In this document: positions 15,701 through 23,822 of the stretch, in pieces
Layout: each line of letters begins with the position of its first letter
Numbering within the stretch: position 1 is the first letter of the stretch
NCBI GenBank assembly: GCA_910589635.1
Contig: CAJUTD010000008.1
Coordinates: 38,911 to 65,041 of the forward strand
Length of the DNA stretch: 26,131 nucleotides
Source of the DNA: an uncultured Lachnospiraceae bacterium
GTDB lineage: Bacteria > Bacillota > Clostridia > Lachnospirales > Lachnospiraceae
Direction: 5' to 3'
Notes under the pieces: generated by a model
Told to the model about the DNA's origin: nothing
Databases searched by the model: none
Seen by the model: the letters and a program-made list of their open reading frames with translations, nothing else
Position numbers and translations under genes: made by a program

Positions 15701-15793
15701 GACTTAAATCAACTTTTTTGTAACAATTCTTGCGGGCATATTCTTCCATTTATCCTGGTTGGCTAATCCGTTACGATATAGTATATGCAAAAA

Positions 15794-16486
15794 TTATTTT
15801 TTTATGACATTTTGCATGATATCTGTGATACCCGCAGCAATCGTTACAATATCCTCCCACTGTTTTGCCGCCGCCTGCAAAAACATTTCCTTCACAATCA
15901 AGTTTGGATTGCTCTGCGCCCTCTCAAGTTCTTTTACCGTATCTTCGGCAAGCTTCTCCATTCCTGCCCAGGACACATTCAGCTTACCAGCTTCCTCCAA
16001 CACACGCCCAAGCTTATCAGCCGCGTCCTGATAAGAATAATATCCTTCCTGTCCTGGGATAGACGGCTTTTCCTTGGCCTGCACCTTGGAATGAAGCAGC
16101 TCAATCTGCCGCGTCCAGCTTGTCAGCCGTTGGCTCTGCGTGGAAAATGATGTGATGACATCACTAAGGTTTGCAAAATACCGTATCACATTTTCTTTTG
16201 TCAGTATTCCACCGTCCTGTACCATGCGGTGAGCCCCCTCAAACTCACCGCAAACTTTTTTCAACCTGGGAACTAAACGGTCACGAATATTCAAAGCGTC
16301 CTGTACAATCCACAAACTTCCTAATCTGCGCTCCTCATGCAGCTCATCTACTAAATCTGTATCATCCGGGGGAAGCCGCTTATCAGCAGGAAGATACCCC
16401 AGCGAATACGTGCACAGATAAATAATTTCATAGAATACAGAAATTCCCCTATTGAGATTTCCGCCAATTTGATTCAATGTTTCCAT
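15794..16486 (-). CDS. Headless paralogue of alpha-pore-forming toxin-like protein
   Basis: A 230-residue, mostly helical protein, last of the four-gene cluster. Its C-terminal part matches the 373-residue neighbour with identical spacing and no gaps: Trp173 / KELERA 185-190 / KQW 208-210 here, against Trp308 / KELDKA 320-325 / KQW 343-345 there. The long hydrophobic head of that neighbour is replaced by a short polar loop (~137-155, KPSIPGQEGYY). It therefore looks like a ClyA/HBL-type helical bundle without a membrane-inserting head. There is no signal peptide. The start is 7 bases after the upstream stop and lacks a clear ribosome binding site, so translation probably depends on coupling. 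A role as assembly partner, inhibitor or immunity-like factor is possible; none is shown by sequence. Confidence 0.75.
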   Translation of the reverse strand: METLNQIGGNLNRGISVFYEIIYLCTYSLGYLPADKRLPPDDTDLVDELHEERRLGSLWIVQDALNIRDRLVPRLKKVCGEFEGAHRMVQDGGILTKENVIRYFANLSDVITSFSTQSQRLTSWTRQIELLHSKVQAKEKPSIPGQEGYYSYQDAADKLGRVLEEAGKLNVSWAGMEKLAEDTVKELERAQSNPNLIVKEMFLQAAAKQWEDIVTIAAGITDIMQNVIKK

Positions 16487-16493
16487 ATTATAC

Positions 16494-17615
16494 TCAGGCG
16501 GCTTTATCGCCGATAACCCCCTTATCTTCTATCTGTATCTTCGTATCGAGAAGTTTCTCCGCCATTTCATGCGCATCTGCCCATTGTTTTTTCGCCGTCT
16601 CTGTAAATATTTGCTTGAGTACGGCTGTCGCTGATTTTTCAGCCTTATCCAGTTCTTTTATGGCGTTTTCGATAACCCCATAAAATCCTTCCCATGTCGT
16701 CTTCACTTCGTCAAGTGCACTCAAGGCAGTCTGCATATAGGATACCGCTGAACTTGTACCCACCTCAAGTCCCTTCAAAGACGCCAAAAGCTGTTGATCC
16801 TGCAAAATTTCTTTCCGGTCCTGCGCAATCTCCTCGTACTGTTCATCAATCCGGTGCTGCATCACGCCCCAGGTAACTGCACCGCCGATGGTCATGGCTG
16901 CGCCCACTCCAATGACAATACCGCCCACAACTGCACCGACGCCTGCTGCCAGCAATGCTACTCCAACGACAGCTACAAAAATACCGCCGCCCACAAGCCC
17001 TGCTCCGACTGACACCAACGTAGACTCGGAAGAAATAAGATTATTCAGCGCATCAATGCTGGTATTCAGCCGTTCAATCTCCGTGCTGATATCAGACTCG
17101 GCTTTCTGAATCGTTTGTACTTCTCCAGATAAATTATCATGCGCCTCCTGTAAAGAATTTCCCCAATTTTTAAGAGCCGTCCTGCTCTCATCAATGGACG
17201 CAATGATATCATCCTCAATTGTCTGCATCAATGCGCGCAGCACTTCATTCACATCTTCAAATTCCGCATCTCCCTTTTTCATCCTGGGATGTTTCTTACA
17301 GACGTCAATCACATAGTCTGCCGACGCCTGAAACTGATTGTCAAAGGTAATTACACTTACCGGTATATCCGATTGAATTGGCACGGCAACATTATCAATC
17401 CAATCCCTTGCTACGACTTTTGCAGCGTCCAGTTTTAACTTCACATCATCAAACCACTCGAATTTTTGCTCTTCCTTCGCCGATTCCGGCTTTATCAACG
17501 TGGTATTCAAAACTCCATGGCAGCAAGCCGATACCAGGGTAAGCGCCGCGCATGCTTTCACCGTCTTATCGGTAGCCTCATCCTTCACCCCTGCATTTAA
17601 ATACATTAACTTCAT
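16494..17615 (-). CDS. HBL/NHE/Mak-like alpha-pore-forming toxin component with long hydrophobic head
   Basis: A 373-residue protein with long predicted coiled-coil helices (~50-198 and ~253-355) flanking a glycine-rich hydrophobic segment at 199-252 (e.g. VGAGLVGGGIFVAVVGVALL). This helix-hydrophobic head-helix layout is that of the ClyA superfamily (PF05791 haemolytic enterotoxins HBL/NHE, Vibrio MakA, XaxA/YaxA), in which the head inserts into the target membrane. No signal peptide is visible; the weak hydrophobic stretch ~20-36 is preceded by a charged 19-residue leader. I chose ATG 17615 because AAGGAGG lies eight bases upstream; a TTG further upstream has no such site. It sits 13 bp after the previous gene. 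Assignment rests on architecture, not a database match. Confidence 0.8.
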   Translation of the reverse strand: MKLMYLNAGVKDEATDKTVKACAALTLVSACCHGVLNTTLIKPESAKEEQKFEWFDDVKLKLDAAKVVARDWIDNVAVPIQSDIPVSVITFDNQFQASADYVIDVCKKHPRMKKGDAEFEDVNEVLRALMQTIEDDIIASIDESRTALKNWGNSLQEAHDNLSGEVQTIQKAESDISTEIERLNTSIDALNNLISSESTLVSVGAGLVGGGIFVAVVGVALLAAGVGAVVGGIVIGVGAAMTIGGAVTWGVMQHRIDEQYEEIAQDRKEILQDQQLLASLKGLEVGTSSAVSYMQTALSALDEVKTTWEGFYGVIENAIKELDKAEKSATAVLKQIFTETAKKQWADAHEMAEKLLDTKIQIEDKGVIGDKAA

Positions 17616-17628
17616 CCCATTATCCTCC

Positions 17629-18684
17629 TTATATTTCCAGTTCAAATGAATCGCTCACATAGCTTTCCTGCAAAAACTTCTTCGCAAACTCAGACATCGT
17701 CTGCCAGACACCCGCCTTTGCCACCAAATTCATCTTCTGCGGGTCTGCGCCGTCGCGGAACGAGGAGAGTTTACTGCCAAGAAATGACTTCTCATCCTCC
17801 CACAATTCCACAATCTCACCAAACTCATTTTCCAAAAGCACTACCTTAATCTGAAGCTTCTGCAAAAAGCGCAGCAATGATTTCGTTTGCGCTAACGCCT
17901 GCTGGCGCAGATTAAATTCTATTTTGCATTTCTTAATTTCTTCAATTGCGGATTTCGTTTTGCTATAATTAGAAAATATCTCATAAAACGTAGAACCCAC
18001 AGAAAAAAACAGCCCGCCCGCCGAGAGAACGGAGACAGGTTTCCCGGCAACTATACCCGTATAGATAATTTTGCCAAAAGATTTGGCAAATTTCCCTTCT
18101 TTTTTGAGCATTCCAGGCAGCACGCTGTCCTGCAAATCTTCTATTGCATTTTGCAAAACTGCTATCTCACCTGTCAGTCTGCCGACGGAAACCTCCTCCA
18201 CATCAAGGGCAGACCACCCCTCTTCGATACTTTCCTCGACCAAAGAAAATACATTATCCACACTGTTCTTCCACAAAGCAAATTCGTGTTTTACCTGACG
18301 GAGCTTCACTGCATTTTCCCTTGCCATCTCATAGAGGTTTTGCATATACATAATGATAGATTCGGCATCCATATCCTTGCTGACTGTCAGGTGCTCGTTT
18401 AAGACAGAAAGATTATTGTCATAATTGATAATAGGAGAAAGCAAAGGCGTTGCCATTTCCTGGCGCGAATCGTGCCACTTCCCTCCTACTTTATTTAACA
18501 TACCCGCCCTGGCAGCCAGTGTCGTCACCCAATCGCCTGAAATACCAGGCAATGTGCTAATCTGCAACGAATTTAAGGTGTATGCCAGACTATCCGCATA
18601 CCAAATTCCCTGCATGGCATGCCAAACCTTCTGCGCACTAGCTATGGAACTGTCTGCCATAGTAATCATTGTACCTTCCTTCAT
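17629..18684 (-). CDS. Alpha-pore-forming toxin-like protein with short hydrophobic head
   Basis: A 351-residue, largely helical protein. Coiled-coil-prone helices (~95-190 and ~240-305) flank a hydrophobic stretch at ~203-237 (VSVLSAGGLFFSVGSTFY), shorter and less glycine-rich than in the next gene. Its C-terminus shares the spacing Trp327 - Glu332 - Ala334 - Lys336 with Trp345 - Glu350 - Ala352 - Lys354 of the 373-residue protein, supporting common origin. No signal peptide. AAGGAGGGGG before ATG 18684 overlaps the stop of the previous gene (12-bp gap). Two-headed partners of this type form mixed pores in tripartite toxins such as Hbl, Nhe, Smh and Ahl (known for those families; inferred here). 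Confidence 0.75.
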   Translation of the reverse strand: MKEGTMITMADSSIASAQKVWHAMQGIWYADSLAYTLNSLQISTLPGISGDWVTTLAARAGMLNKVGGKWHDSRQEMATPLLSPIINYDNNLSVLNEHLTVSKDMDAESIIMYMQNLYEMARENAVKLRQVKHEFALWKNSVDNVFSLVEESIEEGWSALDVEEVSVGRLTGEIAVLQNAIEDLQDSVLPGMLKKEGKFAKSFGKIIYTGIVAGKPVSVLSAGGLFFSVGSTFYEIFSNYSKTKSAIEEIKKCKIEFNLRQQALAQTKSLLRFLQKLQIKVVLLENEFGEIVELWEDEKSFLGSKLSSFRDGADPQKMNLVAKAGVWQTMSEFAKKFLQESYVSDSFELEI

Positions 18685-18696
18685 ACAGCCCCCTCC

Positions 18697-19968
18697 TTAT
18701 TTTCCTGAGACAGCCGGGAATTGCGGCGACATAATGCTGGATACCACACCGATTAACTGCGGGTTCTCGCCGAGCGTCAGGCATTGCACGTTGCCATACT
18801 TATTCTGTTCGCTCTTTGAAATTTCCTCATGAAATGCTGTATGGGATTTTCGCGTTGTGCAAAATGGGCCGAACGACAAGCTGTCCGCCTTATTGTCTAT
18901 AACTGTCTGGATTAACGATTTCTCTTCCTTAGAAAACTGATTATAAATACTCACATTCCTCACCAGCACAAACGCGGTCGGCAAAAGCTGCAACGCTCCA
19001 TTCCCCAGCAATGTCCCGCTGCAAATTGCACCCGCGTCCTCATTTTGTAGGAACGCTTGCGAATAAGACAGCAAAGAACCGTTAAACCATGGGCGGGAAA
19101 TCTGCACAACAGCAACTTCCATACTCAAAGAAAGGTCGCTCGTGTCCATGCGCGAATTGGCTGTCTCTAATTTTTTATGCTGTTCCTCTGTCACTTTGTC
19201 GTGGTGTCTCCAAAACCACCATCCTTTGCTGTAATCCGATGACCGTGAGAAATCTGTCTTTTGGCAATCATTGTCCATGCGAAAAGTCTGTTCGCTGCTC
19301 TGTATCGTGATACTTTCCCAAGCAAGTTTATCCGCTTTCGTCCAATCCCTGGGAATAAAATCCGTCTCATAATAACCTTTCACTTGTTTTTGCGTGCCCG
19401 CCTGGTCGAATACCTGGGCTGCCTTATGAAATACGGCCTGCGGCGTATACCGCTCATAGGCGTCGATGGTAGCTAACGCCGCCTCCATTTCATTTTTACC
19501 CGCACGGATAAAGTCTTCCTGCGCATCATCCCAATCCATCTTAGCTTCCATCACATCTTCTTGTGCCGCGCTGCTGTCGTTTTTCAGCCTGCAATATTTT
19601 AAATATGCCCTATCGCACATTCTTTTCGCCTTTTTATACTCGTCATACCCGCTGCCGGCTACCAGCTCCTTAGCTGCTTCAAAAGCCTTTTTCTTATCTT
19701 CCGGCGGATTGTCTTCAGGCAGGGATGCGCTAAGAATTTTCGGATAGACTTCTGATACGTTCCTCCCTGACGCCACCAAATCCCGCTGCACCAAGGGAAT
19801 CTCATCGGCAAGCAAGGAACCTTCCTTCTCGTTAAACTCAGAGACGTCTATTCCGCAGCGCAGCTGTGTATAGAAACTTAACTGCTTTTGAGTTCCTTCC
19901 GGCATCGGCGCCACAAAATTATAAATACCCTCAAATAATTTATTTGCTGCTTCCTGGTTGCTATTCAT
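18697..19968 (-). CDS. Unrecognised 423-residue protein leading the toxin-like operon
   Basis: I do not recognise this protein. The first ~85 residues are mixed; ~88-165 form a charged helical hairpin (EYKKAKRMCDRAYLKYCRLK, then EDVMEAKMDWDDAQEDFIRA). The second half looks beta/alpha and has an odd aromatic cluster at ~250-254 (KGWWFWRHHDK) and a Pro-Trp-Phe element (ISRPWFNGS, ~289-297). There is no signal peptide and no membrane helix. It is the promoter-proximal gene of a tight operon with the three toxin-like genes (12-bp gap to the next), so it may be an additional toxin component, chaperone, regulator or self-protection factor. GGAG precedes ATG 19968 by five bases. Confidence 0.7.
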   Translation of the reverse strand: MNSNQEAANKLFEGIYNFVAPMPEGTQKQLSFYTQLRCGIDVSEFNEKEGSLLADEIPLVQRDLVASGRNVSEVYPKILSASLPEDNPPEDKKKAFEAAKELVAGSGYDEYKKAKRMCDRAYLKYCRLKNDSSAAQEDVMEAKMDWDDAQEDFIRAGKNEMEAALATIDAYERYTPQAVFHKAAQVFDQAGTQKQVKGYYETDFIPRDWTKADKLAWESITIQSSEQTFRMDNDCQKTDFSRSSDYSKGWWFWRHHDKVTEEQHKKLETANSRMDTSDLSLSMEVAVVQISRPWFNGSLLSYSQAFLQNEDAGAICSGTLLGNGALQLLPTAFVLVRNVSIYNQFSKEEKSLIQTVIDNKADSLSFGPFCTTRKSHTAFHEEISKSEQNKYGNVQCLTLGENPQLIGVVSSIMSPQFPAVSGK

Positions 19969-20022
19969 TCATACTCCTTTCCTGCGCGTACTTCGCATTT
20001 GTCCTCTTTAGTTTCCGTTTTC

Positions 20023-20051
20023 ATTATATTTTTATTGGCAATGATTAACAA
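20023..20051 (-). promoter_or_regulatory. Promoter of the toxin-like operon
   Basis: Minus strand TTGTTA (20051-20046), exactly 17 bases, TATAAT (20028-20023), about 54 bases upstream of the first gene. The plus-strand heptamer TTGGCAA lies in the spacer (20035-20041) and recurs in the inverted repeat before the galactanase gene. Confidence 0.6.
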
Positions 20052-20152
20052 TTACCTATTGGGAATAATTTATTATATTATTGTACTTCCAATTATTTTT
20101 TCTTTGCATGTATGTACTGCCAAATAAAAATTCTTATCAATTCAAACTCATA

Positions 20153-20169
20153 TGCGCAAAATTTGCGCA
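20153..20169. promoter_or_regulatory. Perfect 17-bp palindrome TGCGCAAA-A-TTTGCGCA
   Basis: Both 8-base arms are exact reverse complements around a single A, in the shared control region between the divergent toxin-like operon and galactanase. Further TGCGC/GCGCA half-sites occur at 20187-20191, 20232-20236 and 20293-20297. A dimeric regulator's operator is the simplest reading. The protein is unknown. Confidence 0.5.
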
Positions 20170-20215
20170 ATTTTTTTCTATTTTAATGCGCGTTACTGGT
20201 AAATATAAATAAATT

Positions 20216-20247
20216 CAATTGGCAAATATTAGCGCATTTGTCAATTG
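20216..20247. promoter_or_regulatory. 32-bp inverted repeat upstream of the galactanase promoter
   Basis: CAATTGGCAAAT (20216-20227) and ATTTGTCAATTG (20236-20247) are reverse complements with one mismatch, separated by 8 bases. The right arm reaches the expected -35 position of the galactanase promoter, so a bound protein would affect transcription there. The spacer holds a GCGC shared with the nearby palindrome. Confidence 0.55.
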
Positions 20248-20272
20248 TTCCGCGAGGAAATGCGAGTATAAT
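20245..20272 (+). promoter_or_regulatory. Promoter of the galactanase gene
   Basis: TATAAT at 20267-20272 with a poor -35 (TTGTTC, 20245-20250, 16 bases away). The start codon is 72 bases beyond the -10 box. A weak -35 beside an inverted repeat suggests a regulated, possibly activated, promoter. Confidence 0.5.
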
Positions 20273-20344
20273 CATAAATATGAGCAAACGATTGCGCTTA
20301 TTGCTACCAGAAAATGAGAAGCAAATTTTTAAGGAGGAAACGAA

Positions 20345-23300
20345 ATGAAAGCATGGAAACGTACACTCAGCGCTGTCATGAGCATTTGCCTCGTATTCTC
20401 CCTGTTTACCGGACTGAATTTCACCAGTGCGGCTGCGGGAGAAAATGGTATTTTGCAAAATGGCACGCTGGCGGAAAACACCAACAATTGGACAATGGCG
20501 GGAGACATCCCCATAGTGTCCGGCGATGACGCCCAAGCAGGATGTAGGATTGAGAGCGGCGCCGGCACTGCCAAACATTTAAGCATTTGGAACAAAACAG
20601 CGGAAGAAAAGACATTTTCCATGAGCCAGACCATCCGCAATATGGCGGCAGGCTCATACACTGCCAAGATTGAATCTGTGGGAAATGCAAATACCAAACA
20701 TAACCTCATTTTAAAAGCACATAATGACACAACCAACAAAGAAGTGACTGTAAACGTCGATACCGACCAGTGGGATGTGTACGTCAGCTCTGCCACAAAG
20801 GCTTTGGACGTAGCAGAAGGCGATACGGTTACCATCAGTGTCAGCGGACCACTGGCAGCCAAAGCAGAGGGCGCCAACGACGGTGAATGGTACGGTATCC
20901 GCAATATCGTATTCGACGCGGCGACAGCCATACAAGCCCCCATCAATGTACAGAAAGTGCCGGGGCTCTCACAAGATTTTATCCACGGCGTGGACGTATC
21001 TACTTATCTCAGTGAAATACAGAGTGGCGTTAAATACAAAGATGAAAACGGTGTTGAGAAAAATATGTTCCAGATTTTCAAGGACGCCGGCGTCAATTAT
21101 GTAAGGCTCCGCGTCTGGAATTGCCCTTTCCGTACAAATGCAGACGGCAAAATCCTCTATGTTGACGACAAAGGAACAGAATATACCGAAGACCAGGTAA
21201 CTGCCACACAACATGCAGACGGATATTACGAATATGCTCTGAAGGACGGCGGCAAAACCGTTTACCGTGAAGGTTATGGCGCAGGTAACTGCGACATTGA
21301 CACAGCGGTTGCCACAGGCAAGATTGCCACGGAACATGGCATGAAAGTCTTAATCGACTTCCACTATTCCGATTTCTGGGCTGACCCCGCCAAGATGAAA
21401 TCCCCGAAAGCATGGAACGGTATGACAATCGAGCAGAAAGCACAGGCACTCTCTCAATATACAACGGAAAGCCTCAACAAGTTAAAAGCTGCCGGCGTTG
21501 ATGTTGGCATGGTACAGGTCGGCAATGAGATTAACGGCGGTATGGCAGGGGAAAAAGATTGGGCAAATGTCAGCAAACTTTTAGACGCAGGAACTAAGGC
21601 AGTCCGCGCAGTAGACCCCAAAATCCAGATTGCTATCCACTACGCAGACCCCCACAAAGAGAACTACCAGGTGGGAAAAGCAAAAGCCCTGAAAGAGGCC
21701 AACATTGATTATGATGTATTTGCATCTTCCTATTACTCTTTCTGGCACGGAACACCGGAAAACCTAACCAACGTATTGAAAGAAATTGCTACAACATACA
21801 ACAAGAAAGTCATGGTCGCTGAGGTATCTTACTGCACGACCACAGAGGATGGAGACGGTGCGGCAAACGTTGTAAACGCCCAGACAAATCCTTTGAATTA
21901 TTCAATTGACGCGCAGGGCGAAGGCCAGGCAGCAGCTGTGCGCGACGCCATTGCAGCGGTAGCAGCCGTAGGCGACGCCGGAATCGGCACATTCTATTGG
22001 GAGCCTGCATGGGTACCGGTTGGAAATTATGCCGGGGCAGATGCTTCCAAGAAGGAAGAAGTGTTGGCCTCCAATATTGATAAATGGGAAAAGTTTGGCT
22101 CTGGATGGGCTTCCAAATGGTCCGGCCCTGTTGGCGGCGGTTACGACCCAGGCGTCTCTGAGGATGAATCTACACACGGTTCCCAATGGGATAATCAGGC
22201 AATGTTTGATTTTAATGGAAAAGCACTTCCCTCTATCAACGTATACAAATGGGTATACACGGGAACAGACGGCCCGGTTCGTATATCTACGGTAGATACG
22301 GCAATTTATACCATGAATTACAAGGATACGCCACAGCTTCCCACCGCAGTCAATGTAAAGCTGAATGATGGAAACACTGTGGAAAACGTTGCAGTGACAT
22401 GGGATGCAGAAGAAGTAGCTGCATTAAAGACCGCAGCATTTGGCGAATACACAATCAACGGCAGCCTGGCACAGTTTACTTATAACTCCAAAGGAGAGAC
22501 AATTACCGTACCGGCAGGACAGCAGAAAACAACCTGTGCCGTAACAGTTACCGGCACCAATGTCCTTCCCAACGGAAGCTTTGAAGAAGGCGAAGCCGGA
22601 TGGACAGTGACCGGCGGAGCAACATTAAAGACGGACGGTTCTGGCGGCAATGGAAAACATGGAAATAATTATTACGATGCCTGGAATGCATCAGACCTTG
22701 ATTTCAGCATAGAGCAGACCATCACTGAACCGCTCACAAGCGGAAAATATACGCTGTTCGGCTATTATCAGGGAACAAATGTAAGTGAAGTCGCTGCAGA
22801 GTCGGGTCTGACTGCAACCGTTACATACAAAAACGGTGAAGTAAAGACTTATACTGGAGAAATTAATATTCCTAATACCTGGAAAGTATTTCACCGGGCG
22901 CAGACAGCCGGCATCATCATCAACCAAAACGTAGACAGCATCAAGATCACAAGCCGTGTCAAGTGCAGCGGAGCCGGTGGCCCATGGGTAGTTGTGGACG
23001 ACCTCAATCTGATGCGCGCCGATGATCTGACTGCCGAAGAAGAAGCATTTGGCGCAGCCAGCAAAACTACAACATACACCGTAATTTTTAAAGACGGCGA
23101 TAAGGTATTAAAAACAGAAACCGTAGAATCTGGCAAAGCGGCAACTGCTCCGGCAGCTCCCACCAAAGCAGGCTATACCTTCGACGGCTGGGATAAGGCA
23201 TTTGACAACGTAACATCTGATTTGACGGTAAACGCTAAGTGGAAACAAAATCAGGCAGCCGCAAAAACCTACAAGATTACCTTTAACGTAAATGGCGGAA

Positions 23301-23788
23301 AGGCCATCAAAACTAAGAATAAGACCGTTACCGCCGGCAAAACATATGGTTCACTTCCAGCAGTAAAACGCACAAACTATACGTTCAGCGGCTGGTATAC
23401 GGCAAAATCCGGCGGCAAGAAAATTACAGCTTCCACCAAAGTAGCGATTACAAAAAATACCACGTTCTACGCTCGCTGGAAAAAGGTTGCCAAACCGGGT
23501 AAGGTGAAAAAACCCACGGTAAAGAATACCAAGAAAAATACTATCAAGGTTACTTTCAAGAAAGTAAAGGGTGCACAAGGCTATGAAGTGCGCTATGCAA
23601 AGAAATCCAATATGAAAGGCGCAAAAAAGGTAACTTCCAACAAGACCTCCTGTACTATTAAGAACAAGAGCTTGAAAAAACGCAGTACCTTCTACGTTCA
23701 GGTACGGGCTTTTAAGAAAGATTCAACCGGCAAGAAGATATACAGCAAATCTTATAGCTCAAAGGTAAAAATTAAGCTCAAAAAATAG
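20345..23788 (+). CDS. Secreted multidomain GH53 endo-beta-1,4-galactanase
   Basis: An 1147-residue secreted enzyme that cuts beta-1,4-galactan side chains of pectin. Order: signal peptide (1 to ~31), a CBM61-like galactan-binding domain (~36-198), GH53 barrel (~209-640) with acid/base Glu395 (VGNEINGG) and nucleophile Glu493 (VAEVSYC), a bacterial Ig-like (Big_4) domain (~648-735), a second CBM61-like domain (~738-890, NGSFEEGEAGW), two InlB/Listeria-Bacteroides repeats (~908-967 and ~974-1047, each ending in a W-K or RWKK element), and a lysine-rich FN3-like domain (~1050-1147). There is no LPXTG or SLH; the basic tail may hold it at the cell wall. Between RVWN (256-259) and GYGAGNCD (from 310) there are ~40 more residues than in typical GH53 enzymes. 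AAGGAGG precedes ATG 20345. No transporter or beta-galactosidase lies beside it. Confidence 0.95.
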   Translation: MKAWKRTLSAVMSICLVFSLFTGLNFTSAAAGENGILQNGTLAENTNNWTMAGDIPIVSGDDAQAGCRIESGAGTAKHLSIWNKTAEEKTFSMSQTIRNMAAGSYTAKIESVGNANTKHNLILKAHNDTTNKEVTVNVDTDQWDVYVSSATKALDVAEGDTVTISVSGPLAAKAEGANDGEWYGIRNIVFDAATAIQAPINVQKVPGLSQDFIHGVDVSTYLSEIQSGVKYKDENGVEKNMFQIFKDAGVNYVRLRVWNCPFRTNADGKILYVDDKGTEYTEDQVTATQHADGYYEYALKDGGKTVYREGYGAGNCDIDTAVATGKIATEHGMKVLIDFHYSDFWADPAKMKSPKAWNGMTIEQKAQALSQYTTESLNKLKAAGVDVGMVQVGNEINGGMAGEKDWANVSKLLDAGTKAVRAVDPKIQIAIHYADPHKENYQVGKAKALKEANIDYDVFASSYYSFWHGTPENLTNVLKEIATTYNKKVMVAEVSYCTTTEDGDGAANVVNAQTNPLNYSIDAQGEGQAAAVRDAIAAVAAVGDAGIGTFYWEPAWVPVGNYAGADASKKEEVLASNIDKWEKFGSGWASKWSGPVGGGYDPGVSEDESTHGSQWDNQAMFDFNGKALPSINVYKWVYTGTDGPVRISTVDTAIYTMNYKDTPQLPTAVNVKLNDGNTVENVAVTWDAEEVAALKTAAFGEYTINGSLAQFTYNSKGETITVPAGQQKTTCAVTVTGTNVLPNGSFEEGEAGWTVTGGATLKTDGSGGNGKHGNNYYDAWNASDLDFSIEQTITEPLTSGKYTLFGYYQGTNVSEVAAESGLTATVTYKNGEVKTYTGEINIPNTWKVFHRAQTAGIIINQNVDSIKITSRVKCSGAGGPWVVVDDLNLMRADDLTAEEEAFGAASKTTTYTVIFKDGDKVLKTETVESGKAATAPAAPTKAGYTFDGWDKAFDNVTSDLTVNAKWKQNQAAAKTYKITFNVNGGKAIKTKNKTVTAGKTYGSLPAVKRTNYTFSGWYTAKSGGKKITASTKVAITKNTTFYARWKKVAKPGKVKKPTVKNTKKNTIKVTFKKVKGAQGYEVRYAKKSNMKGAKKVTSNKTSCTIKNKSLKKRSTFYVQVRAFKKDSTGKKIYSKSYSSKVKIKLKK

Positions 23789-23822
23789 GGTTTCACAAAA
23801 AAGCAATTTTAAAGCCATAATG

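Noticed and set aside
15701..15793. A terminator after the toxin-like operon.
   Set aside because: AT-rich sequence with a T-run but no GC stem that I can find; readthrough towards tRNA-Cys cannot be excluded.
20153..20177. The TGCGCAAAATTTGCGCA palindrome followed by T's, read as a terminator.
   Set aside because: No plus-strand gene precedes it, the loop would be only one base unless stem pairs open, and similar half-sites recur nearby; an operator is more likely.
20329..20946. A 205-codon open frame on the minus strand opposite the galactanase start.
   Set aside because: It is the mirror of a clear signal peptide and carbohydrate-binding domain, with no family signature.
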